Notes under the pieces: generated by a model
What the model was told of the DNA's origin: nothing
Databases searched by the model: none
The model's input: the letters and a program-made list of their open reading frames with translations, nothing else
Shown: one piece after another, positions 25,101 to 30,799 of the stretch
Layout of the letters: each line of letters opens with the position of its first letter
Numbering within the stretch: the stretch's first letter is position 1
Translations under genes and position numbers: made by a program
Assembly (NCBI GenBank): GCA_036266155.1
Contig: DATANR010000456.1
Coordinates: 1 to 30,799 of the forward strand
Source of the DNA: SIAJ01 sp036266155
Lineage (GTDB): Bacteria > Planctomycetota > Planctomycetia > Gemmatales > Gemmataceae
Length of the DNA stretch: 30,799 nucleotides
Reading direction: 5' to 3'

Positions 25101-26469
25101 CCGCGGCGAACTGCACGACCGGGGCTTCGGCGAAGCGGCGCATCTTGATGTCGCCCGGCCCGGCCCCGGTCTGGTCCTGCCACGCGATCACGAAATCGCC
25201 GGCGGTGTTGATCGCTGGGGCTGAGAGGTCCTGCGTCTGGTCGTCAGTGACGCCCCCGGCGTTCGCAATCGTCTCAGGGATGAGCACGGTCCCGGCCGAA
25301 TCGAATTTCTTGTAGTAAATGTCGCTGCCATTGCCGTCGAGATCCTGCTCCTCGCCGGTCCAAGTGACGACGTAGTCGCCGCCCGCGGCACGCGCGACGT
25401 GCGAGGTCACTTGGCTGCCCTGCGTTGTCGTGTTGACCGTCGTGTTGACACCTTGCGGTGCCGCGGCGGCATTGTAGCGCTGCATCACAACGGCGGCAGC
25501 GGACCCATCGACGTTGACCGACTGCCAGGTGATCACGAAGTTCCCGGCCCCGTCCATGCCGATGCTCGGACGCTGTTGAATCCCCGCGGTTTGGCCGGTG
25601 TTGACGAGAACCTCGCCGCCGTTGAGCGCCCCGGCTGCAGTCACGCGGCGGTAGTAGACGCCGAAGCCGTTGTCCGCAACGTCCTGGTTGAAACTGTCGT
25701 ACACGACCACCGCATTGCCGGCGGTGTCAAGGGCGACCACGGGATTGCCCTGATCGTCGGGCGAGGCGGCGGGATTGTTGACCTTCATGTCGCCGTACGC
25801 GACCGTCGGAGTACCACTGCCGCCGACGGTGATCCCTGAATATCCCTTGAGGAAAATGTCGTCTTGCAGGAAATTACTCGCTTCCGCCCAGGTGATGGCG
25901 AACTTTCCGCTGTTCGGATCGACGCCAACGCTCGGCGTGAACTGCGTGCCATTGTTGATCGTCGTGTTGACCAGAAACTCGGCCCCATCAATCGGTGTGC
26001 CGTTCGCCTGGAAACGGCGGGCGTAGATGTCGCGATTGCTCGTGCCAGAGAACTGATTCATGCTCGTATACGCGATGACGAAATTGCCCGCCGCATCGAT
26101 GCCGATGGAGGGGGTTCTCTGGTCGTTGGTGGTGAACGTGTTCACCGCCACGGCCGCGCCGGCCGGCTGCCAATTGGCATCGTAACGGCGGAAGAACACG
26201 CCGAATCCATTTGCGTCGGGAGCGTCGTAGGCCACCACGAAACCCGTGCCGTCCGGCTTCATGGCGACGACCGGGCTTTCATCAGTGCCCGCTGAATTGG
26301 CAACGATCTGGTCGGCGGCGTCGAGCGCCAGAATGGCGGGAACTGTACGGTCTTCCAGCGCGTCAAAGCGCAGGCCAAATGTGTTCCCCTTCCGTCGCGG
26401 CGGGGTGGCCGTCCGGCTGCGGAACGGGCGGAGCAGCAGGCTGCGGAACGAGTTCTTGTTCGCGGACAT
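19180..26469 (-). CDS. Giant multidomain surface protein (Calx-beta, Big-1-like, Ig-like repeats, DUF11), 2429 aa
   Basis: The start is ATG at 26469 (MSANKN); the longer frame to 26535 has no family support. The first 45 residues are basic without a normal hydrophobic signal and end in the LEDRTVPA motif typical of secreted Gemmata-type giants. Residues about 50-445 are propeller-like repeats (GNFVIAW/GNAVVVYD). Three Calx-beta domains (about 448-564, 565-680, 785-896) end in IVDDE or INDDDAP. Two Big-1-like domains (about 680-783, 900-1005) alternate with them. After one Ig-like and one SwmB-like region, eight 92-aa Ig-like repeats run from about 1228 to 1964, then further Ig/SwmB-like domains and a C-terminal DUF11-type domain (about 2305-2415). 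It is probably a secreted or cell-surface adhesin or matrix protein with Ca-binding Calx-beta folds. It is a single-gene unit with its own promoter region and terminator. Confidence 0.9.
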   Translation of the reverse strand: MSANKNSFRSLLLRPFRSRTATPPRRKGNTFGLRFDALEDRTVPAILALDAADQIVANSAGTDESPVVAMKPDGTGFVVAYDAPDANGFGVFFRRYDANWQPAGAAVAVNTFTTNDQRTPSIGIDAAGNFVIAYTSMNQFSGTSNRDIYARRFQANGTPIDGAEFLVNTTINNGTQFTPSVGVDPNSGKFAITWAEASNFLQDDIFLKGYSGITVGGSGTPTVAYGDMKVNNPAASPDDQGNPVVALDTAGNAVVVYDSFNQDVADNGFGVYYRRVTAAGALNGGEVLVNTGQTAGIQQRPSIGMDGAGNFVITWQSVNVDGSAAAVVMQRYNAAAAPQGVNTTVNTTTQGSQVTSHVARAAGGDYVVTWTGEEQDLDGNGSDIYYKKFDSAGTVLIPETIANAGGVTDDQTQDLSAPAINTAGDFVIAWQDQTGAGPGDIKMRRFAEAPVVQFAAASSSPSESVGNASYTVNRVAPGYVNANLSTAVSVTRTGGTATPGTDFTTTFPQTVTIAAGSSSQSANVAIVNDSVYEGNETINLGFAASANYTIGGTSAHAMTIVDDETPPSISIGNASLTEGDSGTTNMTFTVTLSGQSALTTTANFNTANGTAIAGTDYNAASGTVTFPALNTSQNVTVQVIGNTIFQANRQFTVNLSSPANGTIGTGTGTGTINDDDAPASIAVSSGNNQSAGVSTNFASPLVALVKNAAGNPVQGVSVVYAAPGAGASSVFSTTTNTITVTSNASGLASTGTFAANATAGANYTVSAAATGGSNPSTNFSLTNTAPPVINIGNGSLTEGDSGTANMTFTVTLTTTSSSTVTVNFATANGTAIAGTDYTSTSGVVTFAPGQSSQPVVVPIIGNTIFQANRQFTVALSGPSGAGATIGTGTGTGTINDDDAPASIAISSGNNQSTGTGTNFTSPLITLVKNANNNAVQGVSVTYTAPAAGASSVFSTTTNTITVTSNASGLASTGTFAANNFAGANYTVSAAAAGGSNPSTNFTLTNIFANAIATASFSADTGISSTDFITKTAAQTISGTTTANLASGEFVEVSLDNGTTWTTATSSVGSNTWTINVTLVASNTLKVRVSNGSSSGPVFSQAYVLDTTAPTVTNVTATNANGSYKAGAAILTTIALTESVTVNTGGGTPTLALNSGGAANYSSGTGGSTLTFTYNVLAGENSPDLDYTSTSALTTGGGLITDTAGNNAVLTLATPNTAGSLGANKNILIDTAGPTASITGTPANPTNSTSATFTFTGSDPTVGGASSGVNHLETKVDGGSFATAASPQTFSGLSEGSHTFQVRAVDNAGNIGAPSSFTWVVDTTAPTAAITGTPADPTNSTSATFTFTGSDPTSGGVSSGVNHLETKLDGGSFATVASPQALSGLSEGSHTFSVRAVDNAGNTGAPTSFTWVVDTTGPTTSIIGTPANPTNSTSATFTFSGIDPVSGGVSTGVNHLETSIDGGAFATATSPQTFSSLAEGLHTFQVRAVDNAGNTGSATSFGWTVDTTGPTTTITGTPANPTNSTSATFTFTGSDPTSGGVSSGVNHLETQIDGGGFATVASPQTFNGLAEGSHTFQVRAVDNAGNVGSPSSYTWTVDTTGPTASITGTPANPTNSTSATFTFTGSDPTSGGVNSGVNHLETKLDGGAFTTATSPQIFNGLTEGNHTFQVRAVDNAGNVGNAATFNWVVDVTNPTAAITGMPANPTNSTSATFAFTSTDPFSGGVSSGVNHVETSLDGGAFATATSPQTFNGLAEGSHTFQVRAVDNAGNTSAPASFTWVIDTTGPTTTITGTPANPTNSTSATFTFTGNDPTSGGVNSGVNRLETKLDGGAFTTATSPQTFNGLAEGNHTFQVRAVDNAGNVGTPSSFTWMVDVTNPSATITGMPANPSNVATPTFTFTGSDPTSGGVSSGVNHLETQIDGSPFAPATSPQTLSPLPDGSHTFQVRAVDNAGNVGAAASYTWVIDTQAPTIASVTSTTANGVYGVGSAINVKVSFSEPVTLAGGNLTVNLDSGGTVTITPFTNQTSVSGTYTVAAGENSADLNSTSLTLAGGATLRDAATNNATLTIPSGQSLADSSAIIVDTLAPTIGISGPSRAFANSANPVTYTITYTDVNLTAVTLTNNDVVLNTTNGANANVTVSPTASLDTWTVQLSNISGNGLIGISIKKDTATDAAGNKAGPAGPSATFEADNIIPVVTIATPSVTTTKAGPVSFGVSVSDINLITPATLTAGQVQVVGTPATVTGDVAVSQVDPTHFTVTVSNVRGGQGSFFIRLPAGFAADKAGNVNAGPVDSATVQVTGIRKIRLAIVPPPAVLKPGQNYAYVIAYSNRGTQRADNVSIVVTLPEGATFNSALSTAGWTAIGNGQYKLGLGNLAIGAHGRVKFAVTLPATPPASDTAAFSASITDDLALGKPLATRTVSSRYNRSRYK
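20575..22782 (-). repeat. Eight tandem 276-bp coding repeats (92-aa Ig-like units)
   Basis: A fixed marker in each unit (GCCGGTGAT on the + strand, one copy degenerate) falls at 20821, 21097, 21373, 21649, 21925, 22201, 22477 and 22753. Every step is exactly 276 bp. There are eight units with no insertion or deletion, all within the giant gene. Each encodes a unit beginning near TGTPANPTNSTSATF and ending VRAVDNAGN... FTWVVDT. Confidence 0.92.
23455..24775 (-). repeat. Two tandem Calx-beta plus Big-1-like modules, about 660 bp each
   Basis: Inside the giant gene, the pair of domains from SLTEGDSG to NPSTNFSLTN is repeated head to tail (about 24775-24115 and 24114-23455). Long identical stretches such as SSVFSTTTNTITVTSNASG and GNTIFQANRQFTV occur in both. 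The linker GTGTGTGTINDDDAP is encoded in the second copy by a hexanucleotide run (GTGCCG-type, 23792-23814). Confidence 0.8.
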
Positions 26470-26544
26470 GATCGTGGTGCCTCTGCGAGGAGGAAAGAGG
26501 GTACTTGATTGAATGCGTGACCAGCAACAGTGCAATCCCGCGTC

Positions 26545-26596
26545 AGTTTCCCAAGGGCAAGCGAGTCGGATTCGCCCAGGGCGCAGTTGGGAAACT
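26545..26596. promoter_or_regulatory. Perfect 10-bp inverted repeat in the leader of the giant gene
   Basis: AGTTTCCCAA (26545-26554) and TTGGGAAACT (26587-26596) flank 32 bp that can itself fold (GGGC/GCCC). It lies 76-127 bp before the giant gene's ATG, right after the candidate promoter. It could be an operator or a 5' leader hairpin. Confidence 0.5.
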
Positions 26597-26603
26597 CTTG
26601 CTA

Positions 26604-26633
26604 ATCTTACGCGACGGACCTACTCAATCACAA
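26604..26633 (-). promoter_or_regulatory. Possible promoter of the giant surface-protein gene
   Basis: On the - strand TTGTGA (26633-26628) and TAAGAT (26609-26604) are spaced by 18 bp, each matching consensus at 4 of 6 positions. Transcription would begin just at the inverted repeat. The surrounding region is more AT-rich than the window average. Confidence 0.35.
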
Positions 26634-26730
26634 GATGCGAAACTGGGGAATCTCATGAAATTTTGGCTAACTCCACCTGAAAATTCATTCGCACGTTTAT
26701 CGGGTGTCAGCAAGCACTCAGTATTCTGTA

Positions 26731-27213
26731 CTATTTAGCCGGCGGCGTCCACTCCATTAAGTCATAGATGCCGGTGCTATCGACCTTTACGAATCCGAGC
26801 CGTTCATACAAGTGCCGAGCCCGATTGAACGACTCGACATGAATGCTGACGCGCAATCCCGTCGCTGCCGCCTCGGACATGATTCGCTGGAATAGAACCG
26901 TACCAACTCCCACGCCGCGGAACTCGGGCAACAGGGAAATGTCAATAATGCGAATCTGGTCGGGCCAGTGATGGATATACAGCCGGCCAGCCGGCACGCC
27001 GTCGACCAGGATCACGTCGAACGCAGCCGCCGGGTAGTGCTGCCGATAGTGCGTGTCCTGGGCGTGAAACTGCATGCGCAGAAACGCCTCAACTTGCTCC
27101 GGTGGCCATCCGGTCGGGGCCAATTCCTCGTACCGGGTGTTGGCGTACACCCGGTAGAGAAACTCGGCATCGTCCGCGCCGGCCGGACGCAGGTCGATCG
27201 GAGCGCTGCTCAC
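26731..27213 (-). CDS. GNAT family N-acetyltransferase, last gene of the tail-collar operon
   Basis: The 160-aa product has the GNAT fold pattern. A beta strand (RIIDISLLPEFRG) leads into the acetyl-CoA pyrophosphate loop RGVGVGTVLFQRI, then VESFNRARHLYERLGF, the usual C-terminal motif B. It transfers an acetyl group from acetyl-CoA to an unknown amine. The start is GTG at 27213. Its ribosome site TGAGG overlaps the TGA stop of the preceding tail-collar gene, so translation is coupled. This position suggests it acts on a product of the same operon, for example acetylating one of the proteins or a small ligand (inference). Confidence 0.88.
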   Translation of the reverse strand: MSSAPIDLRPAGADDAEFLYRVYANTRYEELAPTGWPPEQVEAFLRMQFHAQDTHYRQHYPAAAFDVILVDGVPAGRLYIHHWPDQIRIIDISLLPEFRGVGVGTVLFQRIMSEAAATGLRVSIHVESFNRARHLYERLGFVKVDSTGIYDLMEWTPPAK

Positions 27214-27221
27214 AATCGGCC

Positions 27222-27749
27222 TCAGTTGCGGGACGGGAATACACCCGCCATACAGATGATGTAGTTGATGCCCAGATACGGCTGCATGTTGTTGTGCGGA
27301 AGGCCCGACCCGGCCGGGGCGATTGCCGCCGGGTTCATCGGCTGAATATTCGAGTTCGGCGTGCCCGGCACCAGGTATCCGAACACTGATCGGTTCCCCG
27401 CCACATAGTTGCCGCCCGGCGGGTTGAGATCGCCCAGGAACGACTGCCCGGTAAACGAATGGCTATGTGCGGGCAGGTTGCTAACGAGCAACGTCACGTT
27501 CTGTGAGCCGCCCGTTTCGCCAACAACCCGCGGCGTGAGGCCGGGGCCGTTGCCCTGGTCCATCGCGGTACAGCCCTGGAGGTTCGGCAGCGCGAAATTC
27601 GACGTGCCGTTGCCTCCGTAGTTCGTGCCAAGGAGCGAGAACAGCGCGGTGTTCTGCGAGATCGGCAGAATTTGGCCGTTACATAAAGCCCAGTTTTTCG
27701 GAGCGAAGTTGCCGGCAAAAATGCGAATCTCGCCAAGAAACGGGTCCAT
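27222..27749 (-). CDS. Phage tail-collar domain protein (microcystin-dependent protein type), copy 3
   Basis: The 175-aa product starts at ATG 27749 with GGAG 6 nt upstream. The N-terminal half is the tail-collar domain: DPFLGEIRIFAGNFAP, WALCNGQILPISQNTALFSLLGT and NYGGNG followed by FALPNLQG. The C-terminal half holds PAHSHSF and ends PYLGINYIICMAGVFPSRN. This family was first noted in cyanobacteria as microcystin-dependent protein (Mdp) and in short tail fibres of T4-type phages. Here it is the third of three paralogues in tandem. Its ALPNLQG motif and lack of the usual LRGR segment set it apart from the other two. It presumably assembles as a trimer and is exported, but no signal peptide is visible. 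Confidence 0.88.
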   Translation of the reverse strand: MDPFLGEIRIFAGNFAPKNWALCNGQILPISQNTALFSLLGTNYGGNGTSNFALPNLQGCTAMDQGNGPGLTPRVVGETGGSQNVTLLVSNLPAHSHSFTGQSFLGDLNPPGGNYVAGNRSVFGYLVPGTPNSNIQPMNPAAIAPAGSGLPHNNMQPYLGINYIICMAGVFPSRN

Positions 27750-27763
27750 GGGTGACTCCGGAT

Positions 27764-28270
27764 TCAGTTTCGGGATGGAAAAATGCCTTGGAGGGCGACC
27801 AAAAAGGTGACGCATTGGAACGGCATGAGATTATCGTGCGGCAGGTTGCCGCCGCTCAAGCCGACCTCGGCGGGGGTCAGCGTTGCGGGGCTGCTGGTGT
27901 CCTTCGTATACATCGCGTTCGCGGCCCCTGTGGTCCCGCCCAGGACCGCGTTGCTCGGGTTCGCGGTCGTCGTAGCCGCATTCGTCATGACCAGGTGATT
28001 GTGCGCCGGGATCTGCGCCTGCGTCAGGGTGACCGACTCGGTGCCAGCCACTTGCCCCTGAGGAAATGTCGAACTGATGTGCACCGGGACGCGGCCACGC
28101 AGGTCGGGCAAGGCAAAGGTCGTTTGCCCGTCGCCGCCGTAGGTCGTGCCGAACAGGGCAAATAAAGCGTCATTCTGGCTGATGGACAACAGCGAACCAT
28201 CGCAGAACGCCCAGCCCATAATGGCAAAGTTGCCTCCGAACATCTTGATCTCGCCGAGATATGGGTCCAC
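27764..28270 (-). CDS. Phage tail-collar domain protein (microcystin-dependent protein type), copy 2
   Basis: GTG start at 28270 with GGAG 8 nt upstream gives a 168-aa product. It begins DPYLGEIKMFGGNFAIMGWAFC and has DGSLLSISQNDALFALFGT, TYGGDGQTTFALPDLRGR, the IPAHNHLV segment, and a C-terminus ending ALQGIFPSRN. It shares start, core and the last residues with its neighbours but has a divergent, Thr/Ala-rich middle (about 95-130), the part expected to specify binding. The gap to copy 3 is 14 bp and to copy 1 is 28 bp. Confidence 0.88.
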   Translation of the reverse strand: MDPYLGEIKMFGGNFAIMGWAFCDGSLLSISQNDALFALFGTTYGGDGQTTFALPDLRGRVPVHISSTFPQGQVAGTESVTLTQAQIPAHNHLVMTNAATTTANPSNAVLGGTTGAANAMYTKDTSSPATLTPAEVGLSGGNLPHDNLMPFQCVTFLVALQGIFPSRN

Positions 28271-28298
28271 GGATTGTCTCCTGTGTGAGTGAATCGGG

Positions 28299-28805
28299 TT
28301 AATTGCGGGATGGGAAAATGCCCACCAGGGCGATACAGAACGGCACCGCCAGATACGGCTGCATATTGGCATGCGGCTGGCTTTGCCCGCTGACGCCGAT
28401 CGTGGCCGGGTTCAGGCTCGAACCGTCCGTGGTCGCCGCGTACAGCGAGGTCGCCGTCGAACTGCCGAGGTAATTGTTCGCCGGCGCGCGGTTATTGTCC
28501 TGCGGCGCCACACCGCCCATGAGGGCATGGCTGTGTGCCGCCATTTCGCCGATGTTCAGCGTGTGCGTCGCTTCGCCACCGACCTGGCCCAGCGCAATGT
28601 TGTTGCCCGGGTGAACCGCGACCCGGCCGCGCAAGTCGGGCAGGTTGAACGTCGTCGTCCCATTGCCCCCATAGGTGGTACCGAGGATCGAGAATAAGGC
28701 CGCGTTCTGCTGGATCGACAGGCTCTGCCCGTCGCAAAACGCCCACCCCTTGGGCGGGTAGTTGAAGCCGACCATGCGGACTTCGCCAATGAACGGTGAC
28801 GACAT
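28299..28805 (-). CDS. Phage tail-collar domain protein (microcystin-dependent protein type), copy 1
   Basis: Start ATG at 28805 is preferred over the ATG at 28808, because GGAGG lies 5 nt from the former and only 2 nt from the latter. The 168-aa product begins SSPFIGEVRMVGFNYPPKGWAFC and has DGQSLSIQQNAALFSILGT, TYGGNGTTTFNLPDLRGR, MAAHSHAL and a C-terminus ending ALVGIFPSRN. It is the first of the three paralogues, 19 bp after the DUF6916-like gene. No hydrophobic export signal is visible, as in the other copies. Confidence 0.88.
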   Translation of the reverse strand: MSSPFIGEVRMVGFNYPPKGWAFCDGQSLSIQQNAALFSILGTTYGGNGTTTFNLPDLRGRVAVHPGNNIALGQVGGEATHTLNIGEMAAHSHALMGGVAPQDNNRAPANNYLGSSTATSLYAATTDGSSLNPATIGVSGQSQPHANMQPYLAVPFCIALVGIFPSRN

Positions 28806-28824
28806 CATTTCCTCCAGTTCGAGG

Positions 28825-29133
28825 TCAGTTGAAAACCGCTTCGTAACGCTGGCCGCTGGCATCGGGCCCGATTGGGACCAGAAAGATCTCGAGTTTGCCC
28901 AGGGATTCTTCCTCGAGCGCATACAATCGCTGCGGCAACGCGGGCCCGGGCGGGCCGCGAAACACCAGCGAGAATGATTCGCGGGGATTGGCCTGCCCAT
29001 CGGGCCGGGCATGCGCGGGCAAGGATTGCGCTTCAATCAATTCGAATTCGACGCGCTGGCCGGTTACCAGCGAGGCGGAAACGCGTTTTCCGAGGAGCCG
29101 CTCGAAAGCGGCCAGCGTGGGTCGAATGGGCAC
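28825..29133 (-). CDS. DUF6916-like protein, first gene of the tail-collar operon
   Basis: GTG start at 29133 with GAGG 5 nt upstream. The 102-aa product is soluble and beta-rich: FERLLGKRVSASL, then FELIEAQSLP, SFSLVFRGPP, LPQRLYALEEESLGKLEIFLVPIGP and RYEAVFN. This resembles the roughly 100-aa DUF6916 family, seen beside tail-collar genes in other bacteria. Its function is unknown; the FxLVFRGP and FLVPIGPD segments look like a compact beta barrel or sandwich. It opens the operon of three tail-collar genes and a GNAT gene. The 285-bp region upstream to 29418 shows no convincing promoter. Confidence 0.7.
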   Translation of the reverse strand: MPIRPTLAAFERLLGKRVSASLVTGQRVEFELIEAQSLPAHARPDGQANPRESFSLVFRGPPGPALPQRLYALEEESLGKLEIFLVPIGPDASGQRYEAVFN

Positions 29134-29418
29134 AAGAACCTCGGTCGGGTGACGACACGTGGCGACGAGATTCTATGAACCGAATGTCATTGGCGAGAAA
29201 AAATCGGCGTGAACCGCGAGAATGCATGCGGCGCCCACCGCGGGCTCTTAGTGCGTCTCTGCTTCCGACTACCGTGAATTCCCCACCGACCTGGGTGATT
29301 TAGAGTGAATCGATCAGCAATCGCAGGGTTCCTTGCGGACAACGGAATTTGCAGAGAGGTTAGCGGTATGGAACACAGCTGAAGAATGTACATCGCGCGG
29401 CCGTGCCGGGTCAGCGGC

Positions 29419-30799
29419 CTAATTGCCGACCGTAGCGCCCGAAGCAACGCGGATCGTCTCGAAAATGGAGACCCGACCGTCGGTCGAGCCGGTGGCCACG
29501 TGCTTTCCGTCCATCGAAATGGTCAGAGACGGCGCCATGCGATCGCTGAGGTTGTATTCGGCGATGGCGGTCGCCGCGCGCGTATCCCAGACGATCATGT
29601 GACCGGTCTGGCTGATCGTGACCAGCGGCCCGTCCTTGAGATAGTGGGCCAGCCGCAACGGATCGTGATGCCCAGTTAGAGATAAGGTTGTGCCTTCCTT
29701 CATCTCTTCCGCGTCCCAGAGCACGACCTGCTTGTCGAGGCCAATCGCGGCGAGTCGACAACCATCCGGCGAGATGGCGAGGCCGGTCAGGATGTCCGTG
29801 TGGGCACGAACCTTGGCCTTCTGCGACGCCCCGAGCCAGCCCCACGACCACACGACGATATGTTTGCTCTCGCCACCAGACGCCAGGCGCTTGCCGTCCG
29901 GCGACCAGGCGACCGCACGCACGGCGCCGGAATGGCCCTTCAAAATCTCGCCGGTGCCCGCCTGTCGATTGCTCACCTTGAACGCGACGACGAAGGGCCC
30001 GATCGCGGCCGCCAAGCGCTTGCCATCGGGAGCGAACGCCAGGGCCGGCACGCCGACCTTGTCGCCCTGATACTGTCCCCACTCGACCAGCTTGTTTTCG
30101 TTCCAATCCCAGCGCCAGACGCCGGCCGTCCCGCGGGCAATACCGCCGGCGACGAGGTAATCGTCATCGGGTGCGAAGACGACCGATTGAAACTCGATCC
30201 CTGGCCGTGAGAAATTGCCAACTTCGCGGGCCGTCGGTCCGGTGATGTCCCAAAGACGAACCCGACCGTCGATCCCGGCTGTGACGAGCAGCCGGCCGTC
30301 CGGCGAAAAGGCGAGGCCGCCAATCAGGCCGTTATGCGCGGCAAACGGCGTCCGCGGCCGTGTGATCGGGATGCTGGTCTGACCCGTGGATCGTGTCGTC
30401 GTCGGGCTGTGGAACGGCAGCGCCTCGGCCAGGTCCGCCGGAATCGGCATCGTATCGCGCATCGACTGCGATGGCGCCGGTCGAGTTTGTGCCGACGGCG
30501 GCAGTGGAGGTGACGACGCACGCGTCACGTGGCGATTCGGAACCGGGGTGTCGGCGACGGGCGGCGTCTCAGCGACAGAGTGCGGGACAGGCGTCGATGG
30601 CAGCGCTGGATTCAAATACAACTCGAGCGCCTCAACGAGATGCCGCGGCGTTGGGTATCGATCCTCCGGCCGCTTCTCCAACATCCGATTGAGAATCTGG
30701 TGCACTTCCGGAGGAAGCCCCGGCCGCAATTCCTCAAGCGGGTAAGGCTTCTCGGTCTGATGCCGAATGAGCTTCTGAACATCGGTGCCGCCGGGGAAG
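29419..30799 (-). CDS. Serine/threonine protein kinase with C-terminal WD40 propeller (partial, N-terminus beyond the window)
   Basis: The gene continues past the right edge. The visible N-terminal part ends a Hanks-type kinase domain (DVQKLIRHQTEKPYP, LPPEVHQILNRMLEKRPEDRYPTP, the subdomain XI Arg region). A linker of about 85 residues rich in Pro, Ser and Thr follows, with no hydrophobic segment, so the protein appears cytoplasmic. Seven WD40 repeats then follow (for example HNGLIGGLAFSPDGRLLVTA, GHSGAVRAVAWSPDGKRLAS, VVLWDAEE, MIVWDTRA), enough for one propeller. Kinase-WD40 fusions are a known expanded class in planctomycetes; the signal and substrate are unknown. The gene ends 285 bp before the tail-collar operon and may be a separate unit. 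Confidence 0.88.
   Translation of the reverse strand, partial: FPGGTDVQKLIRHQTEKPYPLEELRPGLPPEVHQILNRMLEKRPEDRYPTPRHLVEALELYLNPALPSTPVPHSVAETPPVADTPVPNRHVTRASSPPLPPSAQTRPAPSQSMRDTMPIPADLAEALPFHSPTTTRSTGQTSIPITRPRTPFAAHNGLIGGLAFSPDGRLLVTAGIDGRVRLWDITGPTAREVGNFSRPGIEFQSVVFAPDDDYLVAGGIARGTAGVWRWDWNENKLVEWGQYQGDKVGVPALAFAPDGKRLAAAIGPFVVAFKVSNRQAGTGEILKGHSGAVRAVAWSPDGKRLASGGESKHIVVWSWGWLGASQKAKVRAHTDILTGLAISPDGCRLAAIGLDKQVVLWDAEEMKEGTTLSLTGHHDPLRLAHYLKDGPLVTISQTGHMIVWDTRAATAIAEYNLSDRMAPSLTISMDGKHVATGSTDGRVSIFETIRVASGATVGN

Noticed and set aside
26731..29133. Tail-collar genes as part of an intact prophage
   Set aside because: No capsid, portal, tail tube, lysis or integrase gene in the window, and neighbouring genes are typical chromosomal planctomycete genes.

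Overview
The window looks like a chromosomal segment of a planctomycete, most likely of the Gemmata group (Gemmataceae). The signs are high GC, a secreted protein ending in a TIGR03000-type domain, paired CRTAC1-like FG-GAP/UnbV proteins, a Ser/Thr kinase fused to WD40 repeats, and a giant surface protein whose N-terminus carries a LEDRTVPA motif. The lineage call rests on family knowledge, not on a marker gene. No IS element, integrase, CRISPR array or prophage structural operon was seen.

Left part (1-6790, + strand): a terminator from an upstream gene, a 51-aa lipoprotein, a secreted Gly/Tyr/Pro-rich TIGR03000-type protein, a polytopic membrane protein with C-terminal TPRs, a 752-aa membrane fusion protein (PqqD-like domain, M50 metalloprotease core, HlyD-like adaptor), and a secreted seven-repeat WD40 protein. 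A G-rich palindromic element and a long REP-like hairpin lie on either side of the WD40 gene.

Housekeeping island (6910-11023): a small secreted His/Pro-rich protein (-), then moaC and a trans-polyprenyl diphosphate synthase gene 5 bp apart, ugd (UDP-glucose 6-dehydrogenase), tRNA-Leu(GAG) with its own promoter and terminator, and a DinB-like protein (-).

From 11346 to the right edge every gene is on the - strand. In transcription order from the right these are: (a) a kinase-WD40 protein cut by the window edge; (b) a tight five-gene operon of a DUF6916-like protein, three paralogous phage-tail-collar (Mdp-type) proteins and a GNAT acetyltransferase; (c) a 2429-aa surface protein with Calx-beta, Big-1-like and Ig-like modules, including eight 92-aa Ig-like repeats encoded by eight 276-bp units in exact register; (d) two small unknown proteins, a diacylglycerol/undecaprenol kinase and a UbiA-like membrane protein, the last three closely coupled; (e) a two-gene operon of CRTAC1-like FG-GAP/UnbV proteins.

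The theme is cell-envelope and extracellular biology. The best candidates for an undescribed system are the tail-collar/DUF6916/GNAT operon, which has no phage around it, and the CRTAC1 pair whose larger member carries a roughly 400-aa C-terminal region I cannot assign. These are inferences from family resemblance and gene order; no database search was run.
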